The translations under genes were made by a program, and so were the position numbers. A DNA stretch of 61,025 bases from Bacteroidales bacterium UBA755. GTDB lineage: Bacteria; Bacteroidota; Bacteroidia; Bacteroidales; UBA932. Positions within the stretch are counted from its first letter, which is position 1. Each line of letters begins with the position of its first letter. The stretch covers positions 1-61,025 of the forward strand of contig DBKH01000007.1 of the NCBI GenBank assembly GCA_002297815.1, in the 5' to 3' direction. Below are positions 17,655 to 26,072 of this stretch, piece after piece. Below the pieces are notes generated by a model, which ran no database searches, was not told the origin of the DNA, and was given only the letters and a program-made list of their open reading frames with translations.

Positions 17655-18857
17655 ATGGCTGAGGCGAGAGATCTTGTGGGGATTAGCATTCCATTCGCGG
17701 TTGGGGTCGCGGCTGGGGCAGTTCTATGCCCTTTTTCTTCTGAGGGGCTACGGCTCATCACAGAGCTAATTCTTCTTTTACTCATCTGTATAACGACCAT
17801 TGCGGTGCGCTTCGGCACTTCGACAAGCTCAGTGACCGAAAGGTTCCGCGGCCGAGACAGCAAGTGGTTGGTGAGCTTGTCGAACCAACCGCGCTTCGAC
17901 AAGCTCAGCGAGGGGCGAATTACCTTCGCGGGAATATTCATGCTCACCGGAATATTCTGCTCTCTAAGCTATTCTCTGGCAAGCGGGATTCCTGAATATT
18001 CCAACGGGTTCATCGGCCCTGCTGCCGAAAAAGCCGTAGGGCACCTGCGAACCACAATCGATGCTATTCCTTACCCGTCAGAGACAACTGGTCCATTGGT
18101 GAAAGCCCTGCTGACCGGGGACAAAAGCGACCTAACTAAAGAGATTACGGGAATATTCAGGGACAGTGGAGCCTCGCATATTCTTGCCCTCTCCGGTCTT
18201 CACCTTGGCGTGCTTTACCTCATCTTGACAAGGCTGACCCTTCCTCTGGGAAACAGCCCACGGGCCAGGAAGTTGAGATATTCATTGGTCATTGGAGCGG
18301 CTCTTTTCTACTCCATCATGACAGGGGCGTCACCGTCAATCATCCGCGCGTTCCTGTTCATCACAATCAACGAGACCGCCAAACTGCTAAGCAGGAGAAG
18401 AGAGCCGGTTCGTGTCTTGCTGGCCGCTCTAACACTCCAGTTAGCACTCAAGCCAGATGTGATCACCTCGGTCGGCTTCCAACTCTCCTACATGGCCATG
18501 GCGGGAATATTCCTCCTCTACCCTACCCTAGAACGGATTTATCCAGCCTCTAGCGGTTCTGGATTGTCAAAATTCAATCCTTTCAGAAAAATCTGGAATG
18601 CGGCCATGCTGTCCATCTCCTGCCAAGTCTTCACAGGGCCAATTGCATGGTACTACTTTCGCACCTTTCCCAAATACTTTATAATCACCAACTTAATTGC
18701 ATTACCATTAACAAGCGCGATCATGACCCTTTCTGTAGTCACAATCGCGCTGTCATTCTTTGGTATGTGTCCAGAGCAGCTAGTTATGCTTAACGATCAA
18801 GCAATGCAAGCTCTAGTGTTCTGTCTCAGAATCATTGCTGGGCTAGATGAATCTTAG
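17655..18857 (+). CDS. ComEC/Rec2-family membrane protein, short form
   Basis: A 400-residue integral membrane protein with the competence domain: LTGDKSDLTKEITGIFRDSGASHILALSGLHLG near residue 155 is the family signature. ComEC forms the inner-membrane channel for single-stranded DNA during natural transformation. This form ends after the membrane domain and lacks the C-terminal metallo-beta-lactamase-like nuclease domain of full ComEC proteins. Residues about 54-88 (RFGTSTSSVTE to FDKLSEG) are encoded by three copies of a hairpin repeat and look like an insertion. The 3' end overlaps the convergent fucP gene by 26 bases. Five GAATATTC palindromes lie in this one gene. Confidence 0.85.
   Translation: MAEARDLVGISIPFAVGVAAGAVLCPFSSEGLRLITELILLLLICITTIAVRFGTSTSSVTERFRGRDSKWLVSLSNQPRFDKLSEGRITFAGIFMLTGIFCSLSYSLASGIPEYSNGFIGPAAEKAVGHLRTTIDAIPYPSETTGPLVKALLTGDKSDLTKEITGIFRDSGASHILALSGLHLGVLYLILTRLTLPLGNSPRARKLRYSLVIGAALFYSIMTGASPSIIRAFLFITINETAKLLSRRREPVRVLLAALTLQLALKPDVITSVGFQLSYMAMAGIFLLYPTLERIYPASSGSGLSKFNPFRKIWNAAMLSISCQVFTGPIAWYYFRTFPKYFIITNLIALPLTSAIMTLSVVTIALSFFGMCPEQLVMLNDQAMQALVFCLRIIAGLDES
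17816..17910. repeat. Three constant-loop hairpins inside the comEC frame
   Basis: Copies: CACT-TCGACAAGCTC-AGTG at 17816-17834; GGTTGGT-GAGCTTGTCGA-ACCAACC at 17866-17890; CGCT-TCGACAAGCTC-AGCG at 17892-17910. The loop is the same 11-mer or its complement each time, while the stems differ but pair. The length keeps the reading frame open. Confidence 0.8.
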
Positions 18858-20148
18858 TCGATCGGATTCCATAAAGGCAAACCACGACAAAGCAGATGAA
18901 CGGCAGGATGAACGAAGCGTTCACAGCCGGAAGGAAACCGATGGTCCCTTTGTCAATGATCCAGGCCTGAAGAGGAGGCAAAATTGAGCCTCCAAGAATA
19001 GCCATAATCAAGCCAGCAGCACCGAATTTGGCATCATCTCCTAGGCCACCGAGTGCTATTCCGTAGATTGTCGGGAACATCAAGGACATGAATCCGCTAA
19101 CTGCCACAAGACAGTAAAGACCGAGACGATCTTGGAAGAAAATCACACCGGCAGTGGCAATCATGCCGCCTATCGCGAATATGGTCAGTAATTTAGACGG
19201 TTTCAAGAACTTCATCAGCCATGTGCACAGGAATCGACATGTCACGAAAAGAATCATCGCGGCAATATTGTACTTTTGCGACAGAACTTCAGCGGTCTGT
19301 TCGTCCATGCCTTCTGCCATGAACACTCTAGTACCATACTGGATAATGAATGTCCAACACATTATCTGGACCCCGACATAGAAGAATTGAGCGACAACCC
19401 CTTCCCAGTAGCGAGGTCTGTGAATCAAGCGTTTAAGGACAGGGCCAACATTCATCTCATGATCTTTGTCTGCATTCTTAGGCATCTTGGTCACAAGAAT
19501 AAGTACAAACATCACAATGATCACTAGACCGACAACCCAATAAGGTCCGGTGAGTACATTCAAGTCAGCCTGCTTCATCACCTCAAAACTGGCATCATCC
19601 AAGAGAGCCCTCTCGGCAGTGCTGGCAGAATGCATTCTCGCTTGGATGAAATTCATCGCCACGTACATTCCCATCAAAGAGCCTATCGGATTGAAGCACT
19701 GCGCAAAATTAAGTCTGCGGGTGGAGGTCTCCTCTGTTCCCATGCTTAGGATGTACGGATTGCAACTTGTCTCTAGGAAAGACAACCCGCAAGTCATTAT
19801 GAAATAGGCGATTAGAAAGAATCCATACAGACCTACCGACTTAGCTGGTAGGAAAAGAAGGGCACCAACAGCATAGAGTCCAAGTCCGACCAAAACACCA
19901 GCCTTATAGGAGAACTTACGGATGAACATCGCTGCTGGAAGTGCCATGCAGAAATAGCCACCGTAAAACGCAACCTGCACCAATGAGCCTTGTGTTACGC
20001 TCATTCTGAATATCTTAGAAAACGCCTTTACCATCGGATTAGTGATGTCATTGGCGAATCCCCAAAGTGCAAAACAGGTCGTTATGAGAATAAAAGGCAG
20101 GACGTAGCTAACTCCGCCTGCCTTTAGAATTGAATCTTTCCCTTTCAT
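18832..20148 (-). CDS. fucP: L-fucose:H+ symporter
   Basis: Imports L-fucose across the inner membrane with protons. A 438-residue major-facilitator protein with about 12 helices; family marks are FALWGFANDITNPMVKAF near residue 25, where the acidic residue is expected to bind substrate and proton, GLSFLETSCNPYI near 122, and RRLNFAQCFNPIGS near 145. ATG at 20148 was chosen over an upstream TTG. It lies 9 bases after fucI in the same direction. Other sugars (glucose, galactose) are alternative substrates in this subfamily, but the adjacent fucI supports fucose. Confidence 0.92.
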   Translation of the reverse strand: MKGKDSILKAGGVSYVLPFILITTCFALWGFANDITNPMVKAFSKIFRMSVTQGSLVQVAFYGGYFCMALPAAMFIRKFSYKAGVLVGLGLYAVGALLFLPAKSVGLYGFFLIAYFIMTCGLSFLETSCNPYILSMGTEETSTRRLNFAQCFNPIGSLMGMYVAMNFIQARMHSASTAERALLDDASFEVMKQADLNVLTGPYWVVGLVIIVMFVLILVTKMPKNADKDHEMNVGPVLKRLIHRPRYWEGVVAQFFYVGVQIMCWTFIIQYGTRVFMAEGMDEQTAEVLSQKYNIAAMILFVTCRFLCTWLMKFLKPSKLLTIFAIGGMIATAGVIFFQDRLGLYCLVAVSGFMSLMFPTIYGIALGGLGDDAKFGAAGLIMAILGGSILPPLQAWIIDKGTIGFLPAVNASFILPFICFVVVCLYGIRSTKIHLAQQ

Positions 20149-20157
20149 ACCCAAGGA

Positions 20158-21930
20158 CTACTTATAGACAGGGCCGAAGTTGGCGCATGCGCGGAAGTCC
20201 GCACCCTCCTTGTCCATTCCGAAAGCATTCCATGCAGCTGGACGGAAGATCTTCGAATCATCCACATTGTGCATGCAGACAGGAATGCGAAGCATGGAGG
20301 CCAAGGTGATGAGATCCGCTCCAATGTGGCCGTAAGAGATAGCTCCGTGATTGGCTCCCCAGTTGTTCATCACGCTATAGACATCCTTGAAGGCATCCTT
20401 CTTCGGGTCAAGACGTGGAGTGAACCAAGTCGTAGGCCAAGTAGGGTCTGTGCGTTTGTCCAAAACCTCGTGAATTTCAGGATCAATGTCAACTACCCAG
20501 CCTTCTGCAATTTGAAGAACCGGCCCTAGACCATCAACGATGTTGATTCTAGCCATCGTTGCTGGGAAATCTCCCTTCGACACAAAATGAATGCTGAAAC
20601 CGCCTCCACGGAAGTAATCCCTGTCAGCAGGCATCCATTGCGAATGCTCCAAGCAGCGTTTTTCATCCTCGTCTGTCATTTCCCAGAATGGCTTCATTAC
20701 TGGCTTACCCTCAGAATCAGTACTCTGTCCACATCCATCCATGGTCGTTGCACCAGAATTGATAAGGTGGATAATGCCTAGAGCAGCCTTACCTGTCAAT
20801 TCTTTGCCTGTCACTCTCTTGACGGCTTCCGGGCTCCAATACGTCCTAACATCGGAGAAGATCTGAGGACGGTTAGTCAGAAGGTGAGCCATCAGCATAG
20901 CAGTACCGTTGAGCGAATCGTTCTCGGTAGCAAGGATAGAAGGCTCTCTTCGTCCGTTCCAATCGAAGTTTGTGTTGAGAAGTGTCTCTGTGAAATCTCC
21001 GTTAGGCATCCAATCAGTCCATTGGCGCTGTCCCTGAAAACCTCCAGCGATGGCATTGTGGCCAAGAGCCTCCTCCTTGAAACCCATTTCGCGAAGCATT
21101 GGGTTGCCGTGCATGAGATCCATCACTATGATTGTCATCTTCACCACAAATTCCCAATCCTTGTCCTTCTGCTCACGAGTTTTCTGCTTGCCCTCAGGAT
21201 TCTTGTCCCATCCTTCATTAGGCATGCAGTACTTCTTGACCCAAGCCATAGCTTTAGCATATTCATTAGGGTCGTATATTCCCAAATCCATTCTCCGGAG
21301 AATCTCCACCTCGTCGACACTTTCATTCCTCATTCCCAAATACTTTTGGAAGAAATTGGTGTCCACGATAGAACCCGCGATGCCCATTGTCACACTACCG
21401 ATGGAAAGGTACGACTCACCTCTCATTTCAGCCACTGCGACAGCACCACGTGCGAAACGAAGAATTTTCTCGGCAACATCCTCTGGGATTGAGTTGTCTT
21501 CTAGGTCTTGTACGTCATGCCCATATATTCCGAAAGCAGGAAGGCCCTTCTGAGCGTGCGCTGCGAGTACTGCGGCAAGATAAACTGCTCCAGGACGCTC
21601 CGTACCATTGAATCCCCAGACAGCTTTAGGCCAGTAAGGATTCATGTCCATCGTCTCTGAGCCGTAGCACCAGCATGAAGTCACTGTGATTGTGCCACCG
21701 ACTCCCTCACGCTCGAATTTCTCAGCACATGCAGCACTTTCAGCCACACGACCGATTGTTCCGTCTGCGATCACGCACTCAACTGGTGTTCCGTCAGTGT
21801 ACCTCAGATTAGCAGAAATCAGCGCAGCCACATTAGCTGCAAGAGTCATTGTCTTTTCCTCAAGACTTTCACGGACACCGCCTTGACGGCCATCGATGGT
21901 CGGGCGGATTCCTATTTTAGGATGCTTCAT
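20158..21930 (-). CDS. fucI: L-fucose isomerase
   Basis: Converts L-fucose to L-fuculose, Mn2+-dependent, cytoplasmic. The 590-residue product matches the family length and has GIRPTIDGRQGGVRESLE at the start, the TVTSCWCYGSETMDM segment near 85, AVWGFNGTERPGAV near 108, MGIAGSIVDTNFFQKYLGMRNESVDE with metal-ligand character near 182, and NWGANHGAISYGHIGADL near 532. Forms an operon with fucP. No fuculokinase or fuculose-phosphate aldolase gene is present in this window. Confidence 0.97.
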   Translation of the reverse strand: MKHPKIGIRPTIDGRQGGVRESLEEKTMTLAANVAALISANLRYTDGTPVECVIADGTIGRVAESAACAEKFEREGVGGTITVTSCWCYGSETMDMNPYWPKAVWGFNGTERPGAVYLAAVLAAHAQKGLPAFGIYGHDVQDLEDNSIPEDVAEKILRFARGAVAVAEMRGESYLSIGSVTMGIAGSIVDTNFFQKYLGMRNESVDEVEILRRMDLGIYDPNEYAKAMAWVKKYCMPNEGWDKNPEGKQKTREQKDKDWEFVVKMTIIVMDLMHGNPMLREMGFKEEALGHNAIAGGFQGQRQWTDWMPNGDFTETLLNTNFDWNGRREPSILATENDSLNGTAMLMAHLLTNRPQIFSDVRTYWSPEAVKRVTGKELTGKAALGIIHLINSGATTMDGCGQSTDSEGKPVMKPFWEMTDEDEKRCLEHSQWMPADRDYFRGGGFSIHFVSKGDFPATMARINIVDGLGPVLQIAEGWVVDIDPEIHEVLDKRTDPTWPTTWFTPRLDPKKDAFKDVYSVMNNWGANHGAISYGHIGADLITLASMLRIPVCMHNVDDSKIFRPAAWNAFGMDKEGADFRACANFGPVYK

Positions 21931-22008
21931 AATATTGGATATTTTAATGTTTTAACTTTGTAGTCATGCGCGCATTCAAGGAAAGCGCGAGCGTAAATTT
22001 ACTAAATA

Positions 22009-22683
22009 TTATCTAAAAATAGAATGGAGGACATGAATTATCCAACGATCGCAGGCTTTCAACAAAGACACAGCTCTCTCACGCACTGACTTTTGAGAGT
22101 CTTTCCATGCCGGTAGTTCTGGCTTCCGAGCAGTTTTTGCCATAATGCCAGGAGCGATGACCCTAGCCACCCCGGCCTTGGCCACCTTGGCTCCACAGCC
22201 ATAGTCCAAAAAGTTTGTACGAAAGACATCCAGCGGATTTTCAAGGCATTTGACAGCATATTCAGGGACTAAAGTAAGAGCCATGTCGTAAAGATGGCAT
22301 GGGACAGGGATGACTGCATCAGGCTCCAAAATTCGCCCATGGCGTGACCTTCCTCCAAACATAAGGATGCCGGACAAGTCCAAAACCGTTCCTGTGATCA
22401 CAGCCTTGTGCCTAAGGAACATCGAATTTTCAAAGAAAGAGGCTAGCGCATCCTCCTTCAACTGAAGATCAGAGTTCATCCAAAGGTAAAAATCAAAACC
22501 TCGCCCGGAAATATCCTCCCAAATTTTCTGGTAGCCAGCGCGACCTCCTTCATTTATGAATATACTAAATGAATATTCCCCAGAAAGCTCAACTGACTCT
22601 ACCTGCCTCTGGCATTCATCAAGGCAGGCAGGGACGCCTTTTTTTTCATCATTGACGAGAGATATGATAAGGGCAACCTGCAT
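22009..22683 (-). CDS. Family 2-like glycosyltransferase
   Basis: A 224-residue protein with a nucleotide-sugar transferase (GT-A) fold: N-terminal beta strand VALIISLVND, then YLWMNSDLQL near 68, in the place of the DxD metal site. The C-terminal third is basic (KTARKPELPAWKDSQ) and may contact membrane or lipid carrier. Donor and acceptor are unknown; cell-surface glycan synthesis is likely. The start lies 5 bases after lepA in the same direction. Confidence 0.75.
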   Translation of the reverse strand: MQVALIISLVNDEKKGVPACLDECQRQVESVELSGEYSFSIFINEGGRAGYQKIWEDISGRGFDFYLWMNSDLQLKEDALASFFENSMFLRHKAVITGTVLDLSGILMFGGRSRHGRILEPDAVIPVPCHLYDMALTLVPEYAVKCLENPLDVFRTNFLDYGCGAKVAKAGVARVIAPGIMAKTARKPELPAWKDSQKSVRERAVSLLKACDRWIIHVLHSIFR

Positions 22684-22688
22684 TACGG

Positions 22689-24479
22689 CTATGAATCCAG
22701 TTTAAGTACCGCCATAAATGCGCTCTGAGGGACCTGAACGGTTCCGATCTGACGCATTCTTTTCTTCCCTTCTTTCTGTTTTTCCAACAACTTCCTCTTA
22801 CGGGTAACATCACCGCCATAACACTTCGCTGTCACATCCTTTCTGACCTGACGCACTGTTTCGCGAGCAATGATTTTCGCCCCGATTGCGGCCTGAACAG
22901 CGATGTCGAACTGCTGACGAGGAATCAATTCTTTCAGTTTCAAGCAGATCTTACGTCCAAACTCATAAGCGTGGTCCTCGTGAATAAGAGTCGAGAGGGC
23001 ATCCGCAGGATCCCCATTCAAAAGAATGTCCAACTTAACTAGCCTAGCAGTACGGAAATCTGTCAGGTGGTAGTCAAATGACGCATAACCCTTTGACACA
23101 GACTTCAGTTTGTCGTAGAAATCAAAAACTATCTCAGACAAAGGCATGTCATAAGTGAGTTCCACACGGTCTGAAGTAATATAATGCTCTCCTATAAGAG
23201 TGCCTCTCTTGTCCATGCAAAGTTTCATGATTGCTCCGTAGAAGTCCGTCTTGGAAATGATCTGTGCGCGGATGAACGGTTCCTCGATGTGGTCTATCAA
23301 TGTCGGAGCCGGGAGGCCAGACGGGTTGTGCACATCCAGCACTTCTCCTTGGGTCGTGTAAACTTTATAGGAGACGTTAGGGACAGTCGTGATGACATCC
23401 ATGTTGAACTCCCTGAAAAGGCGCTCCTGAACAATCTCCAGATGCAACAGTCCAAGGAAACCGCAGCGGAATCCGAAGCCAAGGGCAAGCGAGGACTCCG
23501 GCTCATAAACAAAAGATGCATCGTTGAGTTGGAACTTCTCCAAAGTCGCGCGCAATTCCTCGAACTTGTCAGCTTGAACAGGATACATTCCCGCGAAAAC
23601 CATTGGCTTAACCTCTTCGAACCCAGCGATAGCTGCTGCACAAGGCCTGTCCGAATGAGTGATGGTGTCACCCACCTTGACTTCGACCGCTCTCTTGATT
23701 CCTGAAATGATATAGCCCACATCCCCGGTAGAGACTTTGCCCGTTGGCTGGAGTTTCATCTTCAGTACACCGACTTCCTCAGCATCATACTCCATCCCAG
23801 TTGCAACGAATTTTACCTTGTCTCCTGTCGAGATGGAGCCGTTCAAGACCTTGAAATAGGCAATGATTCCTCGAAAAGGATTGAACACTGAATCAAAAAT
23901 CAAAGCCTGAAGAGGAGCATCAGGATCGCCATGAGGAGCAGGGATCTTCTCCACAATGGCATCAAGAAGAGGAGGGATTCCCTCTCCTGTACGCGCTGAG
24001 ACCTTGAATATGTCATCGTGATCGCAGCCCAACAAATCGACAATCTGGTCCGCGACAATCTCTGGTTGTGCTGAATCCATGTCAATCTTATTCATCACAG
24101 GTATTATCTCAAGGCCATGATCCACAGCTAGATATAGATTAGAAATGGTCTGAGCCTGAATGCCCTGAGATGCATCCACGACTAACAAAGCTCCCTCGCA
24201 AGATGCAATAGAACGGGACACCTCGTAGGAGAAATCCACATGCCCTGGAGTGTCAATTAGATTTAGGACATATTTCTCTCCTTTATAGATGTATTCCATC
24301 TGAATTGCGTGGCTCTTGATCGTAATTCCTTTTTCCCTCTCCAAATCCATGTCATCCAAGACTTGAGCCTCCATGTCCCTTGAAGACAATGTCTTGGTGA
24401 GTTCGATAAGTCTGTCGGCAAGTGTGCTCTTACCGTGATCTATGTGTGCTATTATGCAGAAATTCCTAATGTGCTTCAT
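22689..24479 (-). CDS. lepA: Elongation factor 4 (back-translocase)
   Basis: Ribosome-bound GTPase that remodels stalled or misassembled translation complexes. The 596-residue product has G1 CIIAHIDHGKST, G3 DTPGHVDF near 75, G4 NKID near 130, EF-G-like domains III and V, and the LepA-specific C-terminal domain ending VPQSAFMAVLKLDS. An upstream TTG at 24500 is in frame; the ATG at 24479 begins the conserved KHIRNFCIIAH and is the expected start. Confidence 0.97.
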   Translation of the reverse strand: MKHIRNFCIIAHIDHGKSTLADRLIELTKTLSSRDMEAQVLDDMDLEREKGITIKSHAIQMEYIYKGEKYVLNLIDTPGHVDFSYEVSRSIASCEGALLVVDASQGIQAQTISNLYLAVDHGLEIIPVMNKIDMDSAQPEIVADQIVDLLGCDHDDIFKVSARTGEGIPPLLDAIVEKIPAPHGDPDAPLQALIFDSVFNPFRGIIAYFKVLNGSISTGDKVKFVATGMEYDAEEVGVLKMKLQPTGKVSTGDVGYIISGIKRAVEVKVGDTITHSDRPCAAAIAGFEEVKPMVFAGMYPVQADKFEELRATLEKFQLNDASFVYEPESSLALGFGFRCGFLGLLHLEIVQERLFREFNMDVITTVPNVSYKVYTTQGEVLDVHNPSGLPAPTLIDHIEEPFIRAQIISKTDFYGAIMKLCMDKRGTLIGEHYITSDRVELTYDMPLSEIVFDFYDKLKSVSKGYASFDYHLTDFRTARLVKLDILLNGDPADALSTLIHEDHAYEFGRKICLKLKELIPRQQFDIAVQAAIGAKIIARETVRQVRKDVTAKCYGGDVTRKRKLLEKQKEGKKRMRQIGTVQVPQSAFMAVLKLDS

Positions 24480-24493
24480 AAATGTGTCTTTCA

Positions 24494-24525
24494 ATTGCAA
24501 AAATAATCAATTTGTCGTACATTTG
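24494..24525 (+). promoter_or_regulatory. Promoter of the ECF sigma module, overlapping the lepA promoter
   Basis: ATTG, 20 nt, TACATTTG on the plus strand, both boxes near consensus, about 22 bases before the sigma factor ATG after the predicted start. On the minus strand TATTTTTG (plus 24498-24505) would serve lepA. It looks like a housekeeping rather than an ECF-type promoter. Confidence 0.65.
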
Positions 24526-24546
24526 AAAGATTGAAAAAGTTCCACC

Positions 24547-25092
24547 ATGACCGACGAGGAAATTATCGGACTATACCAGAACGGTCAGAAAGAAAGAGCG
24601 TTCAGAGAACTTGTCGCAGCCTACAGCGAGCGACTCTATTGGCATGTTCGCGGTTTCGTCTTCTCTCACGAGGACACCGATGACCTCCTTCAAGAGATTT
24701 TCATAAAGGTTTGGTCCGCTCTTCCTTCATTCAGGGGCGACTCAAGACTATTCACTTGGGTTTATCGGATTGCCACGAACGAGACTTTGAACTGGCTTCA
24801 TAAACTGAAAGTCAGATCCATACTCAAATTCGATAGTATCAGTTCGGAACTGACTGAAAAGATCGAAGACGACCCCTACTTCAACGGAGATGAGGCTCAA
24901 AGGCTTCTTTTTAAAGCAATTGCGAGGCTTCCAGAGAAGCAGAAGAAGGTCTTCACAATGCGTTATTTCGATGAACTGTCCTACGAAGACATCTCCGAGA
25001 TTCTGGGGACGTCCGTAGGAGCTTTAAAGGCATCATATCATTTCGCCTCAGAAAAAATTCGAGCTGAACTTGAAGAAAAGATTAAACCTTGA
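24547..25092 (+). CDS. ECF-type sigma factor
   Basis: A 181-residue RNA polymerase sigma factor with region 2 (LLQEIFIKVWSALPSFRGDSRLFTWVYRIATNETLNWL, about 43-82, the core-binding and -10 part) and region 4 (LPEKQKKVFTMRYFDELSYEDISEILGTSVGALKASYHFA, about 125-165, helix-turn-helix). No region 3, as usual for ECF factors. Two genes downstream encode a small membrane protein and a periplasmic protein, a layout typical of envelope-stress sigma modules. What signal it answers cannot be told. Confidence 0.93.
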   Translation: MTDEEIIGLYQNGQKERAFRELVAAYSERLYWHVRGFVFSHEDTDDLLQEIFIKVWSALPSFRGDSRLFTWVYRIATNETLNWLHKLKVRSILKFDSISSELTEKIEDDPYFNGDEAQRLLFKAIARLPEKQKKVFTMRYFDELSYEDISEILGTSVGALKASYHFASEKIRAELEEKIKP

Positions 25093-25114
25093 GGTACCCA
25101 ATTTGTCTAACACA

Positions 25115-25522
25115 ATGAATATGCGAGTAAGAAATTTCGATAATTCACGGAAGTCTTTTCCCATGAGTATCCCCGAAGGGTATTTAGACAGCCTTCAGGA
25201 GCGCTTGTGCACGATTCCGAATGGTGCTGAGCAGAATGCAGGACCATTCCAACGCCTAGTTCCGTACTTTGCGTTGGCCGCATGCTTCTTGGCTATTTTG
25301 CTTGTCGGTAACTTTGTCCTTAACACGACAAGCGAGAGAATGACGGGGGATTACATGAACGAAGCGTTCTACGCTGATTTGATGGAACTCCCAGATGAGG
25401 CTTTTCATTCTTTGATGTACGAGCAGGACACAATCTCGTACTCCGATGTGATTGACTACCTTATCGAATCAGGAGCGTCTTCCGAAATTATTGAGTACAC
25501 CAATCTTATTGCTAAAAAATAA
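25115..25522 (+). CDS. Small single-pass membrane protein, probable anti-sigma factor
   Basis: A 135-residue protein with a charged N-terminal part of about 50 residues, one membrane segment at about 53-73 (FALAACFLAILLVGNFVL) and a C-terminal part of about 60 acidic residues. A cytoplasmic arm, one helix and a periplasmic sensor is the usual shape of a regulator of a neighbouring ECF sigma factor, but no known anti-sigma domain is recognised and the role rests on position. The ATG at 25115 was chosen; an upstream TTG inside the sigma gene is less likely. Confidence 0.72.
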   Translation: MNMRVRNFDNSRKSFPMSIPEGYLDSLQERLCTIPNGAEQNAGPFQRLVPYFALAACFLAILLVGNFVLNTTSERMTGDYMNEAFYADLMELPDEAFHSLMYEQDTISYSDVIDYLIESGASSEIIEYTNLIAKK

Positions 25523-25527
25523 GGGAT

Positions 25528-25995
25528 ATGAAATCAAGGACTATACTGACGATTACAATCTTGGCGCTCATGGCAGTGTTCATGAGTGTCAATGCTCAGA
25601 ACAAGAGCAAAAAAGATTGGCAAGACAGATGGAAGGCCGAAAAAATCGCTTATCTCACCGATGCAATAGATTTGACAAGCGCTGAAGCCGAAAAATTTTG
25701 GCCTGTCTATAACAAATGTGAATGTGAGAAGAATCGGTGCTTCAAAATGTCAATGGAAGCGTACAAGGCATTAAATGAAGCCATTGATAATGGCAAAAGT
25801 GACAGTGAAGTCAGGGCACTTTTGGACAAATACATTGAAGCACAGGAATGTGGAAAGAACCTTGATCGGAAATACCTCGCAGAGTACCGCAAGATTCTTT
25901 CCGACAAGAAAGTCGCTAAATTATTTATAGCTGAGGAGTCTTTCCGCAGGCAGCAGATTCACCGACTTCACAAAAATGACAATAAAGATAAATAG
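25528..25995 (+). CDS. Periplasmic helical protein, Spy/CpxP-like architecture
   Basis: A 155-residue exported protein: signal peptide ending near VNAQ, then an all-helical, highly charged region with TSAEAEKFWPVYNKCE near 57 and DKKVAKLFIAEESFRRQQIHRL at the end. The segment resembles the LTxEQ-type repeats of Spy/CpxP envelope chaperones, whose members lie in sigma or two-component stress operons. Assignment is by architecture and location; homology is not proved. Three cysteines (two in CECEKNRC) are unusual for such chaperones and could bind metal or form disulfides. Confidence 0.65.
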   Translation: MKSRTILTITILALMAVFMSVNAQNKSKKDWQDRWKAEKIAYLTDAIDLTSAEAEKFWPVYNKCECEKNRCFKMSMEAYKALNEAIDNGKSDSEVRALLDKYIEAQECGKNLDRKYLAEYRKILSDKKVAKLFIAEESFRRQQIHRLHKNDNKDK

Positions 25996-26013
25996 ATTAA
26001 TAATGAGGCACAA

Positions 26014-26072
26014 TAACAGATTATTTGGTCAATTGGTTAATGGTTAGTTTGGTTACAGATAATAATCTGTTA
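26014..26072. terminator. Inverted repeat between the Spy-like gene and trmN6
   Basis: TAACAGATTATT (26014-26025) pairs exactly with AATAATCTGTTA (26061-26072). The 35-nt loop is rich in GGTTA. It covers the space between two convergent genes and the last bases of trmN6, so a two-way terminator is possible, though the loop is long and the stem AT-rich. Confidence 0.4.

Noticed and set aside
20884..21492. Long open frame opposite fucI (about 200 codons, plus strand)
   Set aside because: It lies fully inside the well-supported fucI gene on the other strand, and its peptide has no domain; long antisense frames arise from codon bias.
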